Origin: Paragonimus westermani
Lineage: Eukaryota > Platyhelminthes > Trematoda > Plagiorchiida > Troglotrematidae
Assembly: GCA_008508345.1 (NCBI GenBank)
Contig: QNGE01000864.1
Coordinates: 150,948 to 214,947 of the forward strand
Direction of reading: 5' to 3'
DNA: 64,000 nt
Shown: positions 49,436 through 59,930 of the stretch, in pieces
Layout: each line of letters opens with the position of its first letter
Position numbering within the stretch: position 1 is the stretch's first letter
Made by a program: the position numbers and the translations under genes
Notes under the pieces: generated by a model
What the model saw: the letters and a program-made list of their open reading frames with translations, nothing else
What the model was told of the DNA's origin: nothing
Databases searched by the model: none

Positions 49436-50334
49436 TCAGATAACCACCGATATACACAAACCTATGGTGAGGTGCGGCATGCATGAGAATTTTGCTATCA
49501 CCTTACGAAGAACCGGCGAAACTAAAAGCAGGAGCATCCACTTCGACACAGCTGCAATATTTGGACCTCCCTAAATATGTCCTCACATTTTCCATTGGGT
49601 TATGATGGAAGATGTATACGCGCATACCAAATCTTACTTTTTTGTTACACCTTATGTAACTCGACTTCTGAACAAATCCGGCCTTCTTCGTTGAAAAATA
49701 ACTACGAAGCTGAATCAAGTCTTTTCCTAACTAATGCCGAATGTTACCGGTCGTTAACTTGAGTGTTATTTTGTTACGCACACTTGATTGCCCTCTATTT
49801 GCTGAGGATGTGGGCAGGTAAAACGTTGAAAGTGCAACCCTCTAGATACACAAAACGCATTACTGGCTTGAGTTACCGTTACTATAACGATTTTGTTAGC
49901 CGCTAACCACAACTTACGGCACACCGGTCTCCGTAACAGCAAGATTTTCCGAGTTTCTTCCTTCTTTCGTTCCAAATGTCTTTCCATTCCCAAAACCGTT
50001 TGGGTTGGAAACTCTTCCACTCGTCAATAGGTGAGAAGGATGGCGCTTAGACGCTCTGAGACTAAAACCAAGACTTGTCCCGTGCCCCACTAGCTTGACG
50101 TGGACTCACCTACCCCATACTTTCCAGTGCCGATAAGAACATATGAGGTAAACGAATCAATTCTGTCTGTAGAATGCGACCAACCAAATAATATTAATAA
50201 CAACAATATACTGATACTGTTACCATAAATTACTAAATTACTTGAAACCAGAAATTTAACAAAACGCAGGCGCACACGCGCAAAAAATGAGCCGGATTTA
50301 CAACAAAATATATTTCATGTATGAATATTACACA
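49436..50334. other. Downstream flank of SEM1, no gene recognised
   Basis: AT-rich near 50150-50330. An 84-codon minus frame at 49766-50020 (HLERKKEETRKILLLRR) has no family motif. Confidence 0.35.
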
Positions 50335-50692
50335 TCAATCCATTCCGGAAAATATTTCTGGGACAACAAATGCCTTTCCTTGTTTCTGGAACTCAGTTCT
50401 AGGAAATTGGTGGCACATGACGGAAATTACCTCAATTGATGTGTGAATTCGTCGTCAACAATATCATCATCCCAGTTATCTTCCCAAACGGTGACTTCCT
50501 CTACTTTCTTGGGATCGCCACTATTTGCTGTGACGAATAATCTAATCATCCTACAAATAACTTACGATGTGCCAAAAATTCTTCAAACTCGTCATCTTCT
50601 TCCAACAAGCCCAATTCAATTTTCTCGGTCCCCTTAGCACCCTTGTCACTCGAATCTTTTCCCTTGGGTTTGATGTACACCTCCTTCGTCAT
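50335..50692 (-). CDS. SEM1: SEM1/DSS1, 26S proteasome lid subunit and BRCA2-binding protein
   Basis: Three exons: 50566-50692, 50431-50527 and 50335-50398 (95 residues). Introns are 38 bp (GTAAGT..TCGTCACAG) and 32 bp (GTAATT..TTTCCTAG) and all phases fit. Exon 1 carries LGLLEEDDEFEEF and exon 2 carries WEDNWDDDIVDDEF then HQLR, the two acidic, Trp-containing blocks that define SEM1 in all eukaryotes. The family protein is a small, mostly disordered subunit of the proteasome lid that also binds BRCA2 and the TREX-2 mRNA export complex. Differences from the 70-residue human protein: a longer basic N-terminus (KPKGKDSSDKGAKG) and a C-terminal tail ending VVPEIFSGMD in place of the conserved helix. 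No AATAAA follows; AATATA lies at 50314-50309. The ATG was chosen for fit to family length. Confidence 0.92.
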
Positions 50693-50701
50693 TTGACAGT
50701 G

Positions 50702-50703
50702 CT
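50702..50703 (-). promoter_or_regulatory. Acceptor-like AG upstream of the SEM1 ATG (cis or trans-splice site)
   Basis: GAATTGTTTCGGACAG precedes the ATG by 9 bases. It may end a 5' UTR intron or accept a spliced leader; the frame is open on both sides, so it is not needed for coding. Confidence 0.35.
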
Positions 50704-50879
50704 GTCCGAAACAATTCGAGCCGACCGCGCAGCAGTAACCAGTATGCAGCTGCAAAACGTGCGTTCTCAAGGCCGTTCCCGGTTTCGGTGTCCATCGCTT
50801 TGTACACCGGTTCGAGGCACGGGACCCAAATTACCCGGATCGAGTCAGCTTGCCTGTTTCGATCTCTGGCGGTTTTTTG

Positions 50880-53830
50880 TCAACCCGGAAGACAATCAGT
50901 GAAAACAGTGCGTAGCACCGCTCTTGGAGGTTAAAGACGAGACCTGTAGGAGAGATGCCGTAAGCCGGTGACCATTTGGTGGCTACTCGCTGGACACGTT
51001 CAGTGGCGTGTATGTCCTTCTTTAAACCGGTGTAGACGACTTGAGTGGCATACTCGCGCAATGATTTTATGTAGACTCCATAGAACCTGTAAAAAAAACG
51101 TGCATGTCTATGCGGGGGAATGCTCTTTTTATCATCCCAAGAGTCATGAAACCCCTTTGGACGGCCAGCTGGTGGTGATGACAGAAGGATGAACCGGAGG
51201 CAGTCGAATTACCTGGTATTCTTCGAAGTCAACATTCGTGATATCTACCACACTTTTTGTACCGTGTATCACGAATAGGATCCCGGAGTCTCCTCCGAGT
51301 GAGATGTACGCAGACTTGCAGTCGCTTAGAGAGAGACTCCAGTCATCAGACCAGCACTTACTACGGTCAGAATCAATCTTCAGTGCGTTGGAGTCACAAG
51401 CATTCCAGATTTTTACGTCGTTGGCGCGAAGGAGGACGTTGCTTGAGATCAGCTCAGGGAGATCATTGATGTAGATCAGAGACAACAGTAGACAATGCAC
51501 CGATTCTTGAAGGAATTCCACAGAGACTGGGGATGGAGACGAAAGGCCCGAGCCGGTTTTTACTTTGAAGGTCCTGTTACCAAAATAGGAAGTACTTCAA
51601 CGGAGAACCTCTCCTTGGATCCCATAAGCTCCTAGTTTATGTACCAGAGGACAGTGTGAGACACGGTCGAAGGCCTTGGCGATGTCGAAGAAGACAGCAT
51701 CCTAGATTGTCTATGGCTTCTGTTAGGCTATCCATGAAGATTAACATATTGGTTATGCATGACCGATCGGGAATAAAGCCATGCTGGGTCGGAGAGTTAA
51801 GGTTGTTTGCGGAGAAATGTTCAAGGATGGCGCGTTTCAACAGCCACTCCATTATCTTGCATGGGATGCTGGTAAAGCTGACCGGCTGATAAATTGCATG
51901 AGAGTGACGGGTATCTATCTTAAATATGGGTGTGACAGTGGCCTATTTCCATGCTTCCGGAAGAGTGCCTGTCCGAAGTGTTTGTTTAAACAGATCGAAT
52001 AGGGACACCACCAAACCGCGGGCCGCTTCTGTGGGGATCTGATCGCGTTTGGTCCCACAGCACTATAGAGATTGATCTTAAGCAACAGTTCCTGAATGTC
52101 GGATACCGAGAAGTCAGATGTCATGAGTGGGTGTTGGAAGTGTCTCCGCCGGAGAATTGGATGCCAGTTTGACAGACCCACATTGTAGACCGCTGAGTAG
52201 TATTATCTGAACACCTCGGCAACCACTTGGGGGGTTGGAGGAGGATTCCCCGTCGGGAAGCCGCAGAGAAAGCGCTGAGGGCTTAGTTTTTATCTGACGC
52301 CAGACATACTTGAAAAGAAAATTCGCATTCTCGCGAGCCACCAGTACGATTTTTCACTGTACCTGTTGAGTGTGTTGGCGGATTTCCCACTCGCACCTGT
52401 TTCGTACAGTCCAATGGGCTTCTAGATCCTCTGGCTTATTCGTTAGCTTTTCTTCAGAAAGACAAGAGACGTGTATCAAGGAGACGGCTGGTGTTCCGCA
52501 GAAGCGGCAAACCAGGGGAGGAATTCCATAGTTTTTGAGGACCAAAGGTCTCATCAGGTTCGTGAATGGCAGCTTCAAAGGAAAGGTAGTTCTAGTCCAC
52601 TGAGTCGAAAATAATGCTGAGTGTGCTTGAGAATGTCCCTAGTGCGTCAAAGTCAGCCCACTGGAAGTTTAGGAATGAACTCTTTGTTATAGCACTTTGG
52701 AGTAAGTAACAGGTAAATTCAAGGCTAGTAACAAGTGGTCACTTTATCGGAGCGGTGGTTTGATAACCACCCTATCTACTAGGTGAGCATTATTCGTGAT
52801 AACGAGATCGAGCAGGGAGGGTGACTGTCCCGGACGGTGCTTTGTAGACAGATCGACGTACTGTGTCAAGGTTTCCTCATGGATCAACATTGCCGAGGAT
52901 TTCGAGAATCGGCAGTAGGAGATCTCACGGGAAACTGCTCCAAGTTTGAGTTTGTTTGCATTGAAGTCACTTATGATGATCAAATGAGAGAAATTCTGTG
53001 TAGACTTCAGACTGTCTAGGAGATCAAAAATGGCCTTGTCATCGGGTACGTTACACGACGGCGAACTGTAAGCAAAAACGACAGCGATTTTGTGACGACC
53101 ACGAACCTGGAGTTTGAACCAGAGTGTGTCGTATTTCTCTGGGGATGGGAAGTTCACCACGGCACCTGGTTTAGTGGATCTAAATAGTATATATGGAAAC
53201 TCAGGTGTGAATAGTAAGTCGAAATCTGATGAAATGAAAAACAGATAACTTACAATAGTTTGTGGAGGCACGTTGGCTTAGTTTTACACTACACCAAATG
53301 AGGATTCTCACTGATACCACTTGTTGTATGTCCCCCAGAGAGTCTCGATGCCACGACCGAGATAATTAAAACGACAGATAAATAAATTTTCCGAACTAAA
53401 CATTTGATTCCGCTGAATTCTAACTCTTCCAAAGATTTGTACGTCACCGACCCCGAACGCGAACAGAAAACAGAACTCGCGAACTCCGAAGTGTAATTTT
53501 TCGAAAACTATCCGTTACTCTGTGTGTCGATTAACCTCGTTCAAACATCATGTGTACATGTGAGGTTGAAGAAGATGAAAAGGCATGAATAACAATAAAA
53601 AATATGAAGTAGAAAATAGTGTACAAACCGCTACATTGACGTCGAGAGCTTTCACCATTGGAAGACCACACAGTCTGTACAACGGGTCCCCGGTAACATT
53701 GGGTTCACTACTACTGAAATCCGCGGAAATCCAGGTCTCTGATAGAGGAATAATGTGAGCGTTTGCGTCGTATAACAACTGGCTGATTTCTGGTAGTTTG
53801 ATTAAAACGTTCAGAGAGCTAGTGTACACG
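50880..53830 (-). mobile_element. Decayed CR1-type non-LTR retrotransposon (endonuclease + RT)
   Basis: Minus-strand pieces in order: endonuclease start LPEISQLLYDANAH..LSETWIS (53829-53548); endonuclease body KYDTLWFKLQVRG, LIIISDFNANKLK and LLDLVITNN (53271-52744); linker NFLFKYVWRQIKTKPS (52341-52114); RT start SDIQELLLKINLYSAVGPNA (52130-51915); block 2 QHGFIPDRSCITNML (51852-51637); palm IYINDLPELISSNVLLRAND (51521-51144); C-terminus LKKDIHATERVQRVATK (51061-50890). The FADD catalytic box reads RAND, and at least seven frame breaks are present, so it is dead. It ends about 190 bp upstream of the SEM1 ATG. Confidence 0.85.
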
Positions 53831-55239
53831 CATTCGAGGGCTGCTTTCTCGTTTGTTTGGGTACATGTAGATAAAGAAGTGCATAAGGAAGAGATTGAGA
53901 AACAGTCTTAGCAGCAAGGAAGGGTGCGTTACAAACAGGATAGCGTCGTGAGCTCGAATAATAATAATAATGTTATATTTCTCAACCCATTTGTGAGAAA
54001 CGCTCAGATAAGCGTGATCGGTACACACATTTTAACGTGAACTACACAACGTACACATAATTCTTAATTGTACAAGACATCAATTATAAAAATAGCGTAA
54101 TAAAACGGACAAAATAATAAAACAAAACTCTAGTTTATAAAGAGGCAGATGGCTCACTTGCTTCTGAAACAAAAGTTCTCAAGATTTTCAATATTCGATA
54201 AAAAAATGTTAAGTTGTTACATTAATTGTTGCTTCACAAGGCTAACGTAGGCCTTATGTTCAAGGTCATGCCAGAAAAAGGATTTTCGGGATGGAGAAAA
54301 TGAATAGCCGGAGAATTTCGCTATTAGTTGACATGGATGCCCTCGGAAAAATATGTGGAAACTTTTGGGAAGATGAGGGAAGATAGGCGTGTACCAATGT
54401 TCCCGGAGAAATGGACGATCTTCTGGACTGGACTGCGTTATTTCCTCAAATCGACGGAATTTCACGAATTGCCCAACCAGTACAGGATTTTGATTTTCCG
54501 GACGTTGTGGAATGTTGTTTCGCGTTAGAATTTATCGTAGAATCAAGAATGGAAGGCAAAATTACGTGATAAGCAGAAGAACGTAAAATGGTCATGTGAA
54601 GTATGACGAATGATGGAGTCTGACATTTTCTGGCTAAATCCTTTATATAACATTTACAATTTTGTGCTAATTAGTAAAATATATATCTCTAACAAATAAT
54701 TGTTGTCGTATAACGCGAAAAGTGACCAATTCACAGATTATCCTAGTATATGACTACAGCCGAATTCCGATATCGATTTAGTATGTCCGGCCGTTGTGTA
54801 GAATGGGAAGATGTTTAGCAACACGGAAAGATTATCAGGTTGTCTGTAGAATAGGAAGAGGCACGTATTTATATGTAATCATATGAGGCGAACAGGTTAA
54901 GTTATATATATTCTCTAAACCGTTTTAACTTGCACAGCTATTGCGTAGTGGTTAATAGCTATACAGAGCTGATAATCGTTGAGTATGGAGTAAGAGTACC
55001 GGGATGGTTTGGTTACTACTAACGGGGATGTTTAAGATGCCATATGTAGTTTTGCTATGCAGCTGCAATTTTTCGACAAAGCTGTGTACAAGATCTATCC
55101 TGCTGGAGAAATGATAAGTTTCGAAATGAGGAATTTCTCAAATGGCTAAATTGATAGCTTTGATCGGTTCGAAGTGTGTGTGGCGTTACATCCTGTGGTA
55201 TAGATTCACCCTCCGTTATTATTAGATTAGATCAGATGG
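53831..55239. other. AT-rich spacer, no gene recognised
   Basis: Visibly more AT-rich than its surroundings (for example 54050-54220 and 54640-54780). (AAT)n near 53959. Overlapping frames on both strands at 54217-54528 lack family motifs. Confidence 0.45.
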
Positions 55240-56922
55240 TTAGATGTTATTAGGTCCGTTTTGAAAGATATCGTCTTCAGGCAGGCAGAGTTTGAAGATC
55301 AACATGACGTTCTTTAATGTTAGGAAAGTTTCTAGGCTTCGTTTGAATTGATGTATATTCTTACTGGTTCTAATTGCATGTGGGAGTTTGTTCCAAATGT
55401 AAGTATATTTCACTAGGAAAAAATTTGAACGGAGTTTTCTACGGGATTTAAGAGTTGCCAAAGTGAACTCTTTGTTCCTGATGTTGTATTTTGAGCTATG
55501 TTGAAGGCGAATCGCGAGTTTTACCTTAAATTTATTGCTATAAACTAGATTATACATGAGCGCAAGGTTTAGCTTGAGACGCCGTAGCCAAAGAGGATCC
55601 AGTTTAAGCGTCTGGCATCGTTCTCTGTAGTTCAACGAAGGCGGATAACCCACTAAACCTTTCGTAAATGCACGTTGGAGACTTTCCAGAGCTAGCCTAT
55701 CAGACTTGCGCAAGTGACTATATATGAACGTGCAGTACTCAAGCTGGGGTCGTACGCACAGCTTATAAAGGTGCAGTCGAGCTGCAGGAAAAAAGAATGA
55801 GTGCCTGATGTATCCAATCGTTCGCTTAGTTTTAGCTACTAGGAAAGAAATGTGTTCAGCAAAATTGAATGAGTTTGAGTAACGTATACCTAGGTCGCGG
55901 ACTGAGTTGGCAGTTGGAATAGCATGACCATCCAGCTTTATAAAGTCCTCTGGTATATGACAACCGTGTGTGACAATGGTGGATTTATTGGCTGAGAATT
56001 TCATCAGCCAGGTTTGACACCAAGACTCTAATGACATGATGTCTTCCCGTATATTTCCTAAAGAAGAATTGAGATCGCCAGTAGGAAAAGTATAGACAAG
56101 TTTGATGTCATCAGCGAATAGGAATAGTTTGCCATGTTTGATAACTTCACATATATCATCTATATACATAAGAAAGAGCAACGGTCCCAGGACGCTTCCT
56201 TGAATCACTCCGCTGGTGACTGGTCTGGGCGTTGAGCTGTTATCTCCTATTTTCACTGTTTGTGTGCGGTCCACAAGGTATGAAGCAAACCAGCTGAGTA
56301 ATGGGTCACGTATACCGAAAGATGCCATTTTGATCAGAAGGCGCTTATGAGGCACACGATCAAAAGCTTTTTGCATATCCAGGAGTATGATAACAACTGC
56401 ATTCCCTGAATCAGCAGATATTGTAACATGATCAAAGAATTCCAGCTGACACGTCATGCACGAACGTTTGCTGAGGAACCCATGCTGGGATAGGTTTATA
56501 AGCTTTTGTGATAATAAGAATTCAACCATGCGACATTTTATTATCCTTCCCAATACTCTGGAACAAATTGAAGTATGGTTAATGGGACGATAATTGTTGA
56601 TGTTCTGTCGTGAGCCACCTTTGTAACGGGGCTGAATTATAGAATTTTTCCATTGGAGTGGGAAGGAACCTAACGATAGAGAAAGTGTATAAATATTAAG
56701 CAAAAGGAAAGGGATGTCATCCCCTCCGTGTTTGAGAGCAACAGGGTGTATACCCTCTGAACCAGGAAGGTAAGAGGGTTTGATAGTAGCTAACTGAGAG
56801 CGTATTTTTACCGCATCAATAGTAACGTGGCTTAGGAACGTGTTTGTTTTTACAGGGAGAGGTGAGGGCAATACATTTTCCTCAATGTTGAAGCAGCAAA
56901 ATACGAATTGAAGGCCTCGCAA
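55240..56922 (-). CDS. Reverse transcriptase, ORF2 main part of the young CR1/Jockey element
   Basis: An open frame of 560 codons without internal stops. RT blocks in order: SQLATIKPSYLPGSEGIHP (block 0), NSIIQPRYKGGSRQNINNYR (1), QHGFLSKRSCMTCQLEFF (2), ILLDMQKAFDRVPH (3, first catalytic Asp), GVIQGSVLGPLLFLMYIDDI (4), KLFLFADDIKLV (5, catalytic Asp pair), LMKFSANKSTIV (6), VRDLGIRYSNSF (7), then the usual non-LTR thumb and C-terminus (RPQLEYCTFIYSHLRKSD). The enzyme would make cDNA from element RNA at a nicked target. The first about 30 codons are out of the real frame: the authentic N-terminal part lies in the overlapping frame at 57332-56850, so one indel near 56890-56900 separates the two. 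Confidence 0.9.
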   Translation of the reverse strand: MRGLQFVFCCFNIEENVLPSPLPVKTNTFLSHVTIDAVKIRSQLATIKPSYLPGSEGIHPVALKHGGDDIPFLLLNIYTLSLSLGSFPLQWKNSIIQPRYKGGSRQNINNYRPINHTSICSRVLGRIIKCRMVEFLLSQKLINLSQHGFLSKRSCMTCQLEFFDHVTISADSGNAVVIILLDMQKAFDRVPHKRLLIKMASFGIRDPLLSWFASYLVDRTQTVKIGDNSSTPRPVTSGVIQGSVLGPLLFLMYIDDICEVIKHGKLFLFADDIKLVYTFPTGDLNSSLGNIREDIMSLESWCQTWLMKFSANKSTIVTHGCHIPEDFIKLDGHAIPTANSVRDLGIRYSNSFNFAEHISFLVAKTKRTIGYIRHSFFFPAARLHLYKLCVRPQLEYCTFIYSHLRKSDRLALESLQRAFTKGLVGYPPSLNYRERCQTLKLDPLWLRRLKLNLALMYNLVYSNKFKVKLAIRLQHSSKYNIRNKEFTLATLKSRRKLRSNFFLVKYTYIWNKLPHAIRTSKNIHQFKRSLETFLTLKNVMLIFKLCLPEDDIFQNGPNNI

Positions 56923-57332
56923 ATTGTTACGGGATCATCTACGGTAGTTTTGTTCCGTAATGTAACTACTGAGATAATAGGGTCCCCTGTACAGTTTCTG
57001 CGTTTAAATAACTGCATCAACTCAGAGCTCTTCTCTTTGCTGTTCAATGCACGTTCTTCTTCATTCAGGTGGAGCATTTTGGTTCCAGTTTCTATAGTGT
57101 CAAACATTTTGTGCATTCGAATAATAAGGGAGAAGTCACGTGTTTTTCGGCATCGTGATTTCAGATTTTTGAGCTTACATTCCTCCTTTGGAGTGAGGGT
57201 GCAGTTTTTACCACATACACTACGGCGTTTTGAATTTTCCGGGGCTAAAATGTTCATACAAGATCTGAAGTGTTCTGTAAATACTTCGGTTGCAATACTA
57301 GAGTCAGAGGTCAGAAAGAATGTGTTCCACAC
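56850..57332 (-). pseudogene. ORF2 linker segment of the young element, frame-separated from its RT
   Basis: 160 codons. The part CKLKNLKSRCRKTRDFS..FKRRNCTGDPIISVV..NKTTVDDPVTICEAFNSYF is the segment between endonuclease and RT in CR1-type ORF2 (ending with the EAFNxYF motif). The true continuation, beginning NIEENVLP, is in the frame of the 560-codon ORF, so a small deletion around 56890-56900 broke the gene. The frame ends in false sequence. Confidence 0.75.
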
Positions 57333-58112
57333 ATTTTACCACAGACTGAGCATATATGAGCTTCTTCAAGGGACACTTCGTCCACTTCTGTCAAGTCATG
57401 GTCGGCGAACTTCGGACTGACCTTGCTCTCCAAATTTCTGGATGGTGATTTGCCTTTTTTCACCTTTGTGAATTTGGGTAGACTTGTATGTTAGAAGAGA
57501 GCTTAGGACTAAATGACTCCGGTCTAGTCAAGGAGCGAGCGGCTGGAATGAGCCAAGTATGATCCTTTTTGGGTGCAGGGGTGACTCCAGCAGACATATT
57601 TGGTTATAAATCTTGGAGGCAAATGCTTCTTTGACAGGGTTTTTCTGCGATGGAATGGTTGAGGGTGTAGAGGAAATGTCGTGGTCTTTATCTTCTTCGG
57701 GAGCCAATCTTTCAGACTCGTACAGCCTTGAATACGGCCAACCAAGTTTATGTGGGCATCCGGCTCCAATGTGGGTGGTCGAGTGTGTGGATTACACTCC
57801 TCCCCAGACACTGTCCTCTCTTTCAGAATAGGCATAAAGACCTTTACGTCAGGTTGAAGATTTTTGTGGGCCTTGGTGTGTGACTTTGTTCCAGCAAGCT
57901 GGGAGTGCTTCTGCCCCTCCTGCAATGAGCGACCCGGCGAGACTCCCTTGATGCTGGCATAACTTTTCTTCAGTTCATCTGCTTTTTCCAGTACCTCCCC
58001 GTGCGTTTCGTGAGAAGTAACATCACAGTTAGTTTAAATGGTCACTTGGCAGCTTTGGGGCGAAGCCTGCCAGCAGAAATCGGGTTTGTTAACTCTGGAA
58101 AAAGAGAAGGGT

Positions 58113-58466
58113 TCACCAAATCCCTGGGTAGCTTAGCTTCAGAGGATGTGGTCGGAAATTGTTCCCCAAAACAGGCCTCCTCTCCTTGAGGGTTCCGCTC
58201 CTCAAGTTTGTTGCGTTTTCCTCAACTTGAGCTGTGGTCGAGGCTACTGCCGTACGAGCAACTGCCACACCTGAAGTTTCGACCGATAGTTGCTCGCTCA
58301 ACAAGCTCAATTCTGACTTCGTGTCAAATAAAGCTATCTGTGTTTCAACCAGAGCTATTTCCACTGCGGCCATCTGCGGTGCGCTGACATTCTTAGAGGA
58401 ATTGCAACTACACTTACAAGTGTCTGGTTCTTGCCCACTCGAGGTGGCGAACAGAGGAATAAGCAT
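58113..58466 (-). pseudogene. ORF1 fragment, probable coiled coil
   Basis: 117 codons. A central stretch, VEIALVETQIALFDTKSELS followed by LLSEQLSVE, has heptad-spaced hydrophobic residues. It lies directly downstream of the PHD-like finger, as in retrotransposon ORF1 proteins that trimerise and bind RNA. It was put out of frame with the finger by an indel. Confidence 0.5.
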
Positions 58467-58481
58467 GGCCTTGGGTGGTGA

Positions 58482-58661
58482 TCAGCTCTCTCGAAAAAGG
58501 CAGCTCATGTAGATATAATGTCTTTTTGAAGAAGTGAGCAGAGCGTACTGGTCCTCCTCGAGGCCAGTACACTTGAAGTGATACCAGTGTAAGCACGTTT
58601 CACACTGCATACCGTTCCGAACAGTCATGTGGCAGTCAAATCGACCACAAGCACTCGGTAC
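58482..58661 (-). pseudogene. ORF1 fragment with PHD-like zinc finger
   Basis: 59 open codons containing ACGRFDCHM, then MQCETCLHWYHFKC and later MSC. The pattern C-x4-C-x9-C-x2-C-x4-H-x2-C is PHD-like; PHD-type fingers at the ORF1 start are known in CR1/Jockey-type elements. A stop ends the frame, and the coiled-coil part continues in another frame. Confidence 0.6.
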
Positions 58662-58705
58662 CTACGGTCCACCGATGCTACTGGATCTCGTTGTTGTCTG
58701 AGGAC

Positions 58706-58787
58706 AAAATGAAAGAGGCCGGCTGGGAAGTCTATATGAATGCGAAGGCTGCAATCAAACGTGAGTGATGGGCAACTTGAAAATAAA
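58706..58787 (+). repeat. 5'-truncated SINE copy
   Basis: GAAAGAGGCCGGCTGGGAAGTCTATATGAATGCGAAGGCTG..GTGAGTGATGGGCAACTTGAAAAT matches 59139-59216, the 3' part of the fuller SINE, but lacks the tRNA-like head. Confidence 0.7.
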
Positions 58788-59004
58788 CCAAATCCAAGAC
58801 TACTCATCAGTAACCTAAAATATCGAATTGCAAGATTAATGAGATCAGTGACTTCGACCTGTCTTGGAAGTCCTAATCGCGGGGTTGTCGATTAAAGTTA
58901 ACGGGGAGTAACTGTGTCCTCTCGAGACGATCGGGCAACCTGACCATTGCTCACAAGCGGGAGTGGTTGAGCATTCAGATTTGATTATTCGGTCGTATCT
59001 AATG

Positions 59005-59217
59005 TGAGGTCAATGGTGCAGTGGTTAACACGGTTGCCTCATGATTGGAATGGCCGGAGTTCAAATCCCGGTCGTAGCAAGGATATGCACTAATGACGAG
59101 CTCTGATGAGAGTGAAACTCGAGTCTAGTGCTTCTTTTCGAAAGAGGCTGACTGAAAAGTCTATCTGAATGCAAAGGCTGTGATCACATATGAGTGATGG
59201 TCAACTTGAAAATGACA
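59005..59217 (+). mobile_element. tRNA-derived SINE
   Basis: A pol III A box TGGTGCAGTGG at 59014-59024 and a B box AGTTCAAATCC at 59058-59068 have tRNA-like spacing, but the T stem does not pair properly, so this is a tRNA-related head and not a working tRNA gene. It is followed by a body (ACTCGAGTCTAGTGCTTC) and a 3' part shared with 58706-58787. No poly-A or simple tail is clear. Confidence 0.7.
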
Positions 59218-59929
59218 GGTGTTGATGGAAAGGGAGAAAAAGGTTAGAAAACTGATACTACAGAACACGATTAATTCGATGCGTATTTAACTGGTGTGGC
59301 ACCCCCATCGATCATCGGTTTTTGCGGGTGGTTTTTGGAGCGCTGGTTACGAAAAGGGCAACAAGTATGGGTAAACATAGACAGCAGGAAAACTGAAGAG
59401 AAATTTCGAGTTACACGCGAGCAGTCGGGTTCAGTTCACAAGACATGGCGTCTATCAGTGTGGTAGTCCAGCTTCTTGCGCTGGAGGGCAACAGCTTCCC
59501 ACGCTTTGATCGTGCGGATCCATCTCCAGCTTTTGTCTGCTTGATACCTGCAACCTACAAGCATAAAATGTCGAGCATGTACATGAAGAAAAGAGAAAGA
59601 ATAAACAGAGAAACGAGGAGCAATTAGTGTACAAACCGGTTGGTAGAATGAAGACATGACGGTTGTGCTGAGATGGCCACGCATGGGTACACGCTGATCT
59701 TCACATACAACCAACAATATGCATCCGGTACCTCAGCCGTATGTGTAAACCTACGTGTAAATGAGTCACATCAGTAATATTTTGGTTGTTCAGTGATCAC
59801 ATAAACGTAGTACTATTCTACCTGCACACTGAAAGGAGGGTTCGCTGACTGCTCGCGTACATGACAGCTTACTGTCGCTGAAGATGGATAAATTAAGAGC
59901 AAGAAATATGTTTCGGAGTAGCTCAACCC
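59218..59929. other. No gene recognised
   Basis: Short frames only; none with family motifs. Confidence 0.45.
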
Positions 59930-59930
59930 A

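Larger units (their letters stand above)
55240..58661 (-). mobile_element. Young CR1/Jockey-type non-LTR retrotransposon lacking its endonuclease
   Basis: Reading the minus strand: ORF1 remains with a PHD-like finger (58661-58482) and possible coiled coil (58466-58113), a basic stretch (57925-57524), then ORF2 from its linker (57332-56850) to an intact RT and C-terminus (56922-55240). Only about 190 bp separate ORF1 from the ORF2 linker, so the endonuclease (normally over 200 residues) is gone. The 3' end after the stop reads TCTGATCTAATCTAATAATAA. It is far less decayed than the copies at 50.9-53.8 and 59.9-63.8 kb. Confidence 0.85.

Noticed and set aside
56908..57420. Plus-strand 170-codon frame
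   Set aside because: Antisense shadow of the CR1/Jockey ORF2 linker.
59005..59080. Functional tRNA gene
   Set aside because: A and B boxes are present but the T stem is mismatched and the sequence continues into a repeated body, so it was called a SINE.
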